Shown here: piece by piece, positions 11,701 to 23,700 of the stretch
Layout: every line of letters begins with the position of its first letter
Numbering within the stretch: position 1 is the stretch's first letter
NCBI GenBank assembly: GCA_918807975.1
Contig: OU964923.1
Location: forward strand, 27,075,235-27,139,234
Direction: 5' to 3'
Length of the DNA: 64,000 bases
DNA from: Aplidium turbinatum
Lineage: Eukaryota > Chordata > Ascidiacea > Aplousobranchia > Polyclinidae
The notes under the pieces: model-generated
Told to the model about the DNA's origin: nothing
The model's input: only the letters and a program-made list of their open reading frames with translations
Databases searched by the model: none
Position numbers and translations under genes: made by a program

Positions 11701-14700
11701 CTGGTGGCATTAAAATTGACACTTGTTTATGAGTCTTTTTAAAGATTTTTCATGAGCGAGTGTTAAAATGTTGTCACAAAAATAATGGATATGATTGCAT
11801 CTTTATGTAGCCTAACATACCTAATCTTTTGACACCTGCTAAGTTGATGTGAGGCTTCTGTTCCAACAGTACGTCAGTAGCACATACCATTCAATTATTG
11901 CATATCATTTTCTGCTTTGTTGTAGAACATCAATTGAACCAATACTTTCTAAATAAGTCATATACTGTAACATATGAAAAACACTTTTCGTATTTGTCTA
12001 TACAGTGCTTGCAATACCCAGTAGGCTACTGCCTTGTGGGTATTGTGATTGAAACGAATGGTATTCGTTCGAGTTGAAGATTTATACATGGACATGAAGG
12101 CAAGGAAACCAATTTCGTGTTCACTTTAAGCATGCCATTGAATAATTGAAAAAGACACATACACATGCTATTGATCGGTGTCGAATAGAATAGACGATCT
12201 TCAGGGGCGCCGGAAGCGGGGAGGCAGGGGGGCGGATGCCCCCCTGCCCTCAAATTTTCTGCAGATGGAGGGGCAGGGGGGGCAATGGTGCCCTTTTAAA
12301 GTCATGTAAGCTACTGCACATTTTGCAATATAACAATTTCTGCTATTCGCTTTTAGCCTAGTTATAATCTTTCATTTTTGCCTCAAAATAATATTTACGG
12401 CACAAAATTTTGCACCCCAGTAGGCCTACAGGCCTTAAAAGTCGTTTTTTTTCGGCAGCCATCGTGGCCTACCGGGAGCTCCTTCTTAGCGGCCAAATCT
12501 GCGTGCTTGGAGGCCAAAATACAAAATAAAAATAACGATAGCACAAGTAAATAGAATTAAACTTGCAACAATGCTAAAATGATCACTTAGCGTTGTTGAA
12601 GTCTGGGCCTGGGCGACGTCCCACAATAGAATCGCTGCACCCAGGGGCGCCGGAAGCGGGGGGGCAGGGGGGCGAATGCCCCCCCTGCCCTCAATTTTTC
12701 TGCAGATGGGGGGGCAGGGGGGGCAATGGTGCCCTTTTAAAGTCATGTAAGCTACTGCACATTCTACAATATAACAATTTCTGCTTTTCGCCTTAAAACT
12801 CGTTGTTTTTTTGGCAGCCATCGTGGCCTACCGGGAGCTCCTTCTCGGCGGCCAAATCTGCGTGCTTGGAGGCCAAAATACAAAATAACGATAGCACAAG
12901 TAAATAGAATTAAACTTGCAACAATGCTAAAATCATCACTTAGCGTTGTTGAAGTCTGGGTCTGGGCGACGTCCTACAATAGAATCGTTGCACCACGCAA
13001 TAACTGCTTCATCGGGATTGTAATCCAGTACTGCGAGACCATCTAACGACACTCGCACGAGTGTCTCCAATGTGGCTGATTTTAAAGAAGTTCGCCACTC
13101 ATCTAGAATTATTTTTAGCAACGAAAAGCAACGTTCGACATGTGTTGACAATGACGGCAAGGTAATAAAATAAGTATTTCAATGATGTGAAGGACATTAC
13201 TAAAAGAAGCATAATTTTTGCAAAATAGGATGATAAAATGTTTTCCCCTTGGATGTCAACTAACCTAGTTCTCCTTTTTAACAACGATTCAATGTCCGAC
13301 AACATCGATTCGACATAAAAATGACAATATTGCCAGCCGATGTAAATTAGCACTTTCGAATAAGACTTTATTCAAATATACATCGGGAATTACAAACAAG
13401 ACTTACAGCGCTGTTGATCGGCTGATCGCAGATGGATATATTCCAGCAATAACAAATATTCCCGCACAATGCAACAGTGGCGATTATGACGCGCTGATCT
13501 AATTTTGCGTCACTCTTTGACACTACATATTTTCGACAGTTAATCCACGATCATTCTATTGCGAAATTAAATAATTGGCTAGAAGAGACTGGCGGCCAAA
13601 CTTGGCCGATTGAGGAGGTAGCACCGGCGGTCATTCAAGCACTACTTAGCGGCCATGGCCGCAGGCTGCTTTAAGGCTTGACAGTAGGTTACATCATTAT
13701 AACATAGGCTTGCCATTTTTTAGAAATGCAAATCCGGGACGCATATAAAACTGCAAATAATCTTAATGTAGGCCTAATACAAAATAATTTAATGCAACTA
13801 TAATTATTTAATATGGGAAAATTACCAATATATTTAAGCCTATTTCTCCAACGAAAGCAAGGGAACTTAACAATATTTATGAGCACATGAATCAGGCCTA
13901 ATAATATTTTTCTGTGCCAAGTACCTTTTTCGAAAGTAGGCTACAGTGTTAGATTTTATCTTTTCATAAAATTCACTACATGTCAAATCAACATTAATTT
14001 TGCAAGTGAGGAGAGCTTTGACATTCTGTTCTAGCATTTGGCCTCTGTCATCAGACCACATATTGTTCATAATTGAAAAAATTTGTTCAACTGGTGCTGA
14101 TGTCCCAGGCAAACAAAATACAAACTCGACAAGGTTTTGAAAGTTTGGAATGGTTATGTTTTTGTTAAAAGTTTACTTTTGTTCAAGAGATGTCGTTGCA
14201 TTTTGCCATGATTCTTTCCTCTCACTCTTAGACATCTATTTCTTTACCAAAATGTGCTCATCGAAAAAGAAGTCGATGTTGATCATTTGCTTCTGAAACA
14301 TTTTGTTGATATTTTCCGCAGACCCACTTGAGAAAGAATTGTTTAAGATGACTAGCTCAAGAATTTTTTTTTGCAAATCTCAAATTGAAAACTCCGGAAC
14401 AAATTGGTTAACCGGGCGAGACAACTGGACAAGGCCTTAAAATCGGGACTGTCCCGGCTAAACCGGGACGTATGGCAAGCATATAATAACATAGCATGAT
14501 GCCCTTCTTTGCATACCGGACACTTGTATGCTATCATTACTCAACACATAGTGAGCTGATAGATTAGCATTATCGCTATATCTTATCTTAAAACTTGAAA
14601 AAAAATTGGCCTTTTAGTAAACAAAAGTGCTCTTTTTTCGTAATCTTGCCCCCCCAGTCAAAAATCGTTCCGGCGCCCCTGGCTGCACCACGCAATAACT

Positions 14701-17700
14701 GCTTTATCGGGATTGTAATCCAGTACTATTCAAACGACACTCGCACGAGTGTCTCCAATGTGGCTGATTTTATAAAGTTCGCTACTCCCCTAGAATTCTT
14801 TTTAGCAACGAAAAACAACGTTCGACATGTGTTGACGATGACGGCAAGGTAATAAAATAAGTATTTCAATGATTAAAACATTACTTGTAGGCTTTAACTG
14901 CCCTTTATCAGAACTGACGATGCACTAGCAAGTGCGAAATATTTTTTCTGTTACATCTACTGACATCTGATCCTGTTGCCTTAGCAATTAAGGTTTTAGC
15001 TATTTCAATGATGTACATTACTAAAAGACATTACTAAAAGAAGCATAATTTTTGCAAAATATGATCAAAAAATGTTTTCCCCATTTATGTCAACTAACTT
15101 TGTTCTCCTTTTTAACAACGATTCAATGTCCGACAACATCGAATCGACATAAAAACGACAATATTGCCAGCCGATGTAAATTAGCAATTCGGATTAAGAC
15201 TTTGTTAAAATAAACGTCGGGAATTACAAACAAGACTTACAGCGCTGGCGATCGCAGATGGATATTCCATCAATAACAAATATTCCCCACACAATGCAAC
15301 AGTGGCGATTATGACGCGCTGACCTAACTTTGCGTCACTCTTTGATACTGCATGTTTTCGACAGTTAATCCACGATCATTGTATTGCGAAATTAAATAAT
15401 TGGCTAGGAGAGACCGGCGGCCAAACTTGGCCGATTGAGGAAGTAGCACCGGCGGTTCATTCAAGCACTACTTAGCGGCCATGGCCGCAGGCTGCTTTAA
15501 GGCTTGACAGTAGGTTACATCATTATAAAATAGCATGATGCCCTTCTTTGCATACCGGACACTTGTAGGCTATCATTACTCAATACAGCTGATAGATTAG
15601 CATTATCGCTATGCCTTATCTTAAAACTTGAAAAAAAATTGGCCTTTTAGTAAACAAAAGTGCCCTTTTTTCGTAATCTTGCCCCCCCAGTCAAAAATCG
15701 TTCCGGCGCCCCTGACGATCTTTCAAATATTACCAGGGCTCTCACCATTTGGCTTTGCAGTCGATTTCGTTTGCGAGATAATGTCAAAATGAGATTTTGC
15801 ATGAAGTCTTTTGAAACATTTCTGTAACGTAAATGTTGTTTATCCACAATTTAATCATCACAGAAAATGCAACACGAAGTGCTGCGCTGTTGATTGCGTT
15901 TGGAACAATTGGGGAAAGTATGGGGATTGTTCGAAAACTTGCGGTGGTGGAAATCAAAAAAGAACTAGAAAAATTGCGAGGCAAGCATCGTGCAATGGCG
16001 CACAGTGCGTTGGAAGCTTTGAAGAACAAAGGTAATGATAGTTGATTTAATCAATTAATTTTAATTAGTGCGTGATTGTTTTATTTTAAATGTTGAAAAG
16101 ATTTCTTTTGTTTCACAAACTTTTACAAGTTCGTTTTTAAGAATAAAACAGTGTTTTTAGAAAAAATGTATTGGCGTATGACGAACTCATTTGTGTCAAT
16201 GGTCGTGGCTGATCATCGCAGTGGTGGATTCCTGGGGGAGGTGGATTGGGCGATCATCCCCTCTTGAAACGCAGAAAAGTTACTTTATTCATGTTGAATG
16301 TGTAATGTAGGATTAATATAGACCGACACATCATTGTGTTTTGTTGATATCGCCCCCCTAAGGTTACTTGTTGGATTCGCCCTTGGATCATCTAAAGTTT
16401 GCTCAAACTATTCAAACAAAGAGTAATCTTTGTTTTTCATCGTTTTTATATCCAAGCCTACGCCCAGTTGAACATTTTTAAAGGGACACGAAGGCAAGGG
16501 GCAATTAAGCACGCCATTGAATATTTTGAAAAACACACAGACACATACTATTGATCGGTGTCGAATAGACCATTTTTCAAATATTACCAGGGCTCTCACC
16601 ATTTGGCTATGCAGTCGATTTCGTTTGAGAGGTTGTACCAAAATGAGATTTTTTGCATGAAGTCTTTTGAAACATTTCTGTAACATAAGTGTTGTTTATC
16701 CATAACTTAATCATCACAGAAAATGCAACACCAAGTGCTGCGCTGTTGATTGCGTTTGGAACGATTGGGGAAAGTATGGGGATTGTTCGAAAACTTGCGG
16801 TGGTGGAAATCAAAAAAGAACTAGAACAATTGCGAGGCAAGCATCGTGCAATGGCGCACAGTGCGTTGGGAGCTTTGAAGAACAAAGGTAATGAAAGTTG
16901 ATTTAATCAATTAATTTTGATTAGTGCTTGACAGTTTTATTTTAAATGTTGAAAAGAATTCCATTGTTTCACAAACATTTACAAATTCATTTTTAAGAAT
17001 AAAATAGTGTTTTTAGAAAAAAATGTATTGGCGTATGACGAACTCATTTGTGTCAATGGTCGTGGCTGATCATCGCAGTGGTGGATTCCTGGGGGAGGTG
17101 GATTGGGGCGAACACCCCTCTTGAAACGCAGAAATGTTACTTTATTCATGTTGAATGTGTAATGTAAGATTAATATATACCGACACATCATTGTGGTTTG
17201 TTGAAATCGCCACCCCAAAGGTGAATTGTTTTTATCGTTTTCGTATCCAAGCCTATGCCCAGTTGAAGATTTATAAATGGACATGAAGGCAAGGAAAACA
17301 ATTTTGTGTCCACTTTAACCCTATCTTAATTTAAGCTGTTTTCGTACGCGTAAAGCACGTCACAGGTTATGTTAGCCTCGTGCTAATTAATCGGTAATAA
17401 CGGGAGCTATGAAAATCACAGAGCCAAAATATTTTACAAGATAATAGCCATGTGTATTGTGCATATAGAAATTAAATTTTTGTCCAACAAATTTATTCAA
17501 ATGAATTGTTTGAGGTGAAAAAACGTCAGAAAGTCGGTTTTTATTCTAATTTCCCGAAAATACCTTCAGAATTGAAATTTGTGAATAACATAAAGTAATG
17601 TTAAACTAAACAAAAGATTATTTTTTCTCATAAATATAAGCCATTTTTAGGCGTTTTTACATTTCAAAGTAACTGCACTAACATTTATATTGCACTAACA

Positions 17701-20700
17701 CTAACAAATAAATACAGTAATTAACATTGCACGAAAATGTCTAACCACTTGAGACGAAATGCTTATTGTGAAGGGCAGGAAGGTAGAAAAATGACCAGTT
17801 TAAGTTTAGAAATTTTGCAAAGAATAAAAACTAAATATCAAGAAATTTCACATTTCTAGCATATTTCCTTCTGAGAAATATTTCACTACTAGAGTGGGGA
17901 GTGCACATAAAGCCTCATGTCAGTACAGATAGGGTTAAGTATGCCATTGAATATTTGAAAAAGACACTACCACATGCTATTGATCGGTGTCAAATAGACG
18001 ATCTTTCAAATATTACCAGGGCTCTCACCATTTGGCTATGCACTCGATTTCGTTTGAGAGGTTATGTCAGAATGAGATTTTTTGCATGAAGTCTTTTGAA
18101 AAATTTTATCAAACGTAAATGTTGTTTATCCACAATTTAATCATCACAGAAAATGCAACACGAAGTGCTGCGCTGTTGATTGCGTTTGGAACGATTGGGG
18201 AAATTATAGGGATTGTTCAAAAACTTGCGGTGGTGGAAAGCAAAAAAGAACTAGAACAATTGCGAGGCAAGCATCGTGCAATGGCGCACAGTGCGTTGGG
18301 AGCTTTGAAGAACAAAGGTAATGAAAGTTGATTTAATCAATTAATTTTAATTAGTGCTTGACAGTTTCATTTTAAATGTTGAAAAGATTTCCATTGTTTC
18401 ACAAACTTTTACAAGTTCGTTATTAAGAATAAAACAGTGTTTTTAGAAAAAATGTATTGGCGTATTACGAACTCATTTGTGTCAATGGTTGTGGCTGATC
18501 ATCGCAGTGGTGGATTCCTGGGGGAGGTGGATTGGGGCGATCACCCCCTCTTGAAACGCAGAAAAGTTACTTTATTCATGTTGAATGTGTAATGTAGGAT
18601 TATTATAGATCTACAAATCATTGTGTTTTGTTGAAATGGCCACCCCTAAGGTGACTTGTTGGATTCGCCCTTGGATCATCTAAAGTTTGCTCAAATTATT
18701 GAAACAAAGAGTAATCTTTGTTTTTTATCGTTTTTATATCCAAGCCTACGCCCAGTTGAACATTTTTAAAGGGACACGAAGGCAAGGGGCAATTAAGCAT
18801 GCCATTGAATATTTTGAAAAACACACAGCCACATGTTATTGATCGGTGTCGAATAGACGATCTTTCAAATATTACCAGGGCTCTCACCATTTGGCTATGC
18901 AGTCGATATCGTTTGAGAGGTTGTACCAAAATGAGATTTTTTGCATGAAATCTTTTGAAACATTTCTGTAACGTAAATGTTGTTTATCCACAATTTAATC
19001 ATCACAGAAAATGCAACACCAAGTGCTGCGCTATTGATTGCGTTTGGAACGATTGGGGAAAGTATGGGGATTGTTCGAAAACTTGCGGTGGTGGAAAGCA
19101 AAAAAGAACTAGAACAATTGCGAGGCAAGCATCGTGCAATGGCGCACAGTGCGTTGGGAGCTTTGAAGAACAAAGGTACTGAAAGTTGCTCAATTAATTT
19201 CAATGATTGTTTGACAGTTTTATTTTAAATGTTGAAAAGATTTCTTTTGTTTCACAAACTTTTACAAATTCATTTTTAAGAATCAAATAGTGTTTTTAGA
19301 AAAAATGTATTAGCGTATGACGAACTCATTTGTGTCAATGCTTGTGGCTGATCATCGCAGTGGTGGATTCCTGGGAGATGTGGATTGGGGCGATCACCCC
19401 TCTTGAAACGCAGAAAAGTTACTTTATTCATGGTGAATTTGTAATGTAGGATTAATATAGATCTACACATCATTGTGGTTTGTTGAAATCGCCACCCCAA
19501 AGGTGAATTGTTTTTATCGTTTTCGTATCCAAGCCTATGCCCAGTTGAAGATTTATAAATGGACATGAAGGCAAGGAAAACAATTTTGTGTCCACTTTAA
19601 CCCTATCTTAATTTAAGCTGTTTTTGTACGCGTAAAGCACGTCACAGGTTATGTTAGCCTTGTGCTAATTAATCGGTAATAACGGGAGCTATGAAAATCA
19701 CAGAGCCAAAATATTTTACAAGATAATAGCCATGTGTATTGTGCGTATAGAAATTAAAATTTTATTCAACAAATTTATTGAAATAAATTGTTTGAGGTGA
19801 AAAAGCGTCAGAAAGTCGGTTTGTATTCTAATTTCCCGAAAATAGCTTCAAAATTGAAATTTTTGAATTGTAACATAAAGTAATGTTAAACTAAACAAAA
19901 AATTACTTTTTCTCATAAATATAAGCCATTTTTAGGCGTTTTTACATTTCAAGGTAATTGCACTAATTAACATTTCTATTGCATTAACATTATATATAAC
20001 TAACATTGCACGAAAATGTCTAACCACTTGAGACGAAATGCTTATTGCGAAGGGCAGGAAGGTAGAAAAATGACCTGTGTAGATTTAGAAAATTCGCCAA
20101 GAAGAAAAACTGAAAGTCAAGAAATTTCACATTTCTAGCATATTCACTACTAGAGTGGGGCGTGCTAATAAAGCCCCGTGTTGCTACAGATAAGGTTAAG
20201 CATGCCATTGAATATTTTGAAAAATACACAGCCACATACTATTGATCGGTGTCGAATAGACGATCTTTCAAATATTACCTGGGCTCTCACCATTTGGCTA
20301 TGCAGTCGATTTCGTTTGAGAGGTTATGTCAAAATGAGATTTTTGCATGAAGTTGTTTGAAACATTTCTGTAACGTAAATGTTGTTTATCCACAATATAA
20401 TCACCACAGAAAATGCAATACCAAGTGCTGCGCTGTTGATTGCGTTTGGAACGATTGGGGAAAGTATGGGGATTGTTCGAAAACTTGCGGTGGTGGAAAG
20501 CAAAAAAGAACTAGAACAATTGCGAGGCAATCATCGTGCAATGGCGCACAGTGCGTTGGGAGCTTTGAAGAACAAAGGTAATGAAAAGTTTCTGGGCAGC
20601 CGATTGTAGCATCGAATAGACAGCGATAGACACGTGTTTCGCCCATGAGGCTGGGCTCATTAGTATCGCACCGTAGTGTTGAACTGTTTTATTCGCATCA

Positions 20701-23700
20701 GTGGCTCACGGTACAAAAGATTGACGCGGTGAGAGAGTACAAACAAACATAGCCAGGTCGAGGACTTTAAGAAACCGGCCTGCCACACCCCGCGGCGGCG
20801 GGGAGCGGCGTGATTTATGGGGTGACGATGCACCCGGAGAGTTAAGTCCACCAGCTTAGGTCGCGAGGGCCAGGCTGGGGAGTCGAGGTACCTGTGGAGG
20901 GAGAGTGTGGATCGAAACACTATATGGCCCGTCCGCAAATTTAGAATGGCGGAGCGGGCCAGGGAGACAGGCTCTTTCTGCATAGCCCAGAATGAAGCCC
21001 TGCGACGGACCGGGCGACCCGTCGCGTGTGGAGGCTGAAACCGGCAGTAATTGACCGCTGGGCAGCGCCCACGTCTCCTTTACGCGTCCTCGCGCAGGTA
21101 CTTTGACTCTTATACCCGGTCTGCCAGTAGGCAGAGCGGATAAAATTGGGGTCTCCCACGAGGAAGAGAGTCGAACCATTTAAGGATAATTTGGCTCTCG
21201 TGGCAGACGAATATTCAATAAAAATGTGGAGCAGAGGCTCGATGAATCAATATACTGTAATAAAAAAAAAGTTATGTAATTAATACTCACTGGAGAAGAG
21301 TAAGCTTTCATTCGGCGAGCACGGATGTGCACTGGCCAGACGTTGAGGCAGGTTCGCCCAGCTGGGTCGGGGAGGCTAGCGATCGAAACCAGAGGCACTG
21401 ATAGGCTACATTATCGGTAAAAATAGAAAATTGGGGTAGAAGTTTTGAGGCTGCATCGAGTTGATCAGGGGATCGTGTTGATCAATGCATTGAAAGTGGA
21501 GCGATGTTGATCCGAGCGGGCAAGAACAGCGTTACAAGGCGAAAGCAGCGTACTTGGGTAATCGACCGCCGCTTTACCAGTCAGTTTAACTCTTATCTTA
21601 GTGGAAAGAAAAGAGCCAACAAAACCAGCAGGTGTCAGGGGTAAGACATGTGAAGAAGGGGTGTTCTGCTCGCTGTACGCTTGCTACTCGCTTGCTGCTC
21701 GCTGTACTAGCGAGTGATCAGCCTTGTGCTGATGGCCGGGAAGAACACCCCTTCTTCACAAAGGTAATAAAAGTTGATTTAATCAATTAATTTTAATTAG
21801 TGCTTGACTGTTTTATTTTAAAATGTTGAAAAGATTTCCATTGTTTCACAAACTTTCACAAATTCATTTTTAAGAATTAAATAGTGGTTTTAGAAAAAAT
21901 GTATTGGCGTATTACGAACTCATTTGTGTCAATGCTCGTGGCTGATCATCACAGTGGTGGATTCCTGGGGGAGGTGGATTGGGCGATCATCCCCTTTTGA
22001 AACGCAGAAAAGTTACTTTATTCATGATGAACTTGTAATGTGGGATTAATATAGACCGACACATCATTGTGTTTTGTTGAAATGACCACCCCTAAGGTTA
22101 CTTGTTGGATTCGCCCTTGGATCATTGAAAGTTTGCTCAAATCGTTGAAACAAAGAGCTATCTTTGTTTTTTTTATAGTTTTCGTATCCAAGCCTATGCC
22201 CAGTTGGAGATTTATAAATGGACATGAAGGCAAGGAAACCAATTTCGTGTTCACTTTAAGCATGCCATTGAATACTTTGAAAAAGACACAGCCACATGCT
22301 ATTGATCGGTGTTGAATAGACCATCTTTCAAATATTACTAGGGCTCTCACCATTTGGCTATGCACTCGATTTCGTTTGAGAGGTTATGTCAAAATGGGAT
22401 TTTTTGCATGAAGTCTTTTGAAACATTTCTGTAACGGAAATGTTGTTTATCCACAATTTAATCATCACAGAAAATGTAACACCAAGTGCTGCGCTGTTGA
22501 TTGCGTTTGGAACGATTGGGGAAAGTATGGGGATTGTTCGAAAACTTGCGGTGGTGGAAATCAAAAAAGAACTAGAACAATTGCGAGGCAAGCATCGTGC
22601 AATGGCGCACAGTGCGTTGGGAGCTTTGAAGAACAAAGGTAATGAAAGTTGATTTAATCAATTAATTTTAATTAGTGCTTGACTGTTTTATTTTAAATGT
22701 TGAAAAGATTTCCATTGTTTCACAAACTTTTACAAATTCGTTTTTAAGAATAAAATAGAGTTTTTAGAAAACAATGTACTGGCGTATGACGAACTCATTT
22801 GTGTCAATGGTCGTGGCTGATCATCGCAGTGGTGGATTCCTGGGAGATGTGGATTGGGGCGATCACCCCTCTTGAAACGCAGAAAAGTTACTTTATTCAT
22901 GGTGAATTTGTAATGTAGGACTAATATAGACCTACACATCATTGTGTTTTGTTGAAATGGCCACCCCTAAAGTTACTTGTTGGATTCGCCCTTGGATCAT
23001 TGAAATTTTGCGCAAATCTATGAAACAAAAAGCTATTTTTGCTTTTTTATTGGTTTCATATCCAAGCCTACCTCCATTTGAAGATTTATAAAGGAACATG
23101 AAGGCAAGAAAACCAATTTCGTGTGCACTTTAATTGGAGCTACGAAAATCACAGAGCCAAAATATTTTACAAAATAATAACCATGTGTATTGTGCGTATA
23201 GAAATTAAATTTTTATCCAACAAATTTATTGAAATGAATTGTTTGAGGTGAAAAAGCGTCAGAAAGTCGGTTTTTATTCTAATTTCCTGAAAATAGCTTC
23301 AAAATTGAAATTTGTGAATAACATAAAGTAATGTTAATCGAAACAAAAAATTATTTTTTCTCATAAATATAAGCCATTTTTAGGCGTTTATACATTTCAA
23401 AGTAACTGAACTAACATTTATATTGCACTAACATTAACATAACAGCAATTAACATTGCACGAAAATGTCCAACCACTTAAGACGAAATGCTTATTATGAA
23501 GGGCAGGAAGGTAGAAAAATGACCAGTGTAGGTATAGAAATTTCGCAAAGAATAAAAACTAAATATCAAGAAATTTCACATTTCTAGTATATTTCCTTCT
23601 GAGAAATACTTCACTACTAGGGTGGGGAGTGCTAATAAAGCCCCGTGTCAGTACAGATAGGGTTAAGCCTGCCATTGAATATTTTGAAAAAGACACAGAC

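Larger units (their letters stand above)
12642..14681 (-). mobile_element. Inner hAT element, same family, inserted in the outer copy
   Basis: It has the same CAGGGGCGCCGGAAGCGGGG terminus and CCGGCGCCCCTG end as its host, and a perfect 8-bp duplication GCTGCACC at 12634-12641 and 14682-14689. The sequence parallels the outer copy almost throughout, so two copies of one family are stacked at nearly homologous positions. It is itself interrupted at 13707-14481. Confidence 0.9.
12202..15714 (-). mobile_element. Outer hAT element of a three-level nest
   Basis: The termini are CAGGGGCGCCGGAAGCGGGG and TTCCGGCGCCCCTG. A perfect 8-bp duplication ACGATCTT lies at 12194-12201 and 15715-15722. The target is the conserved intron motif of the TSP1 array. 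The copy is interrupted by a second element of its own family at 12642-14681 and by a 127-base retroposon at 14874-15000. Its remaining coding trace (minus strand, 14700-14850) matches the inner copy's dimerisation domain but is degenerate. Confidence 0.9.

Noticed and set aside
20856-21179. Minus-strand open frame of about 100 residues
   Set aside because: It arises from GC-rich composition, resembles no family I know, and lies inside an insertion.
20700-21400. Ribosomal or small nuclear RNA gene in the GC-rich stretch
   Set aside because: I could not match conserved rRNA, U1, U2, U4, U6 or 5S motifs; left as an unidentified insertion.
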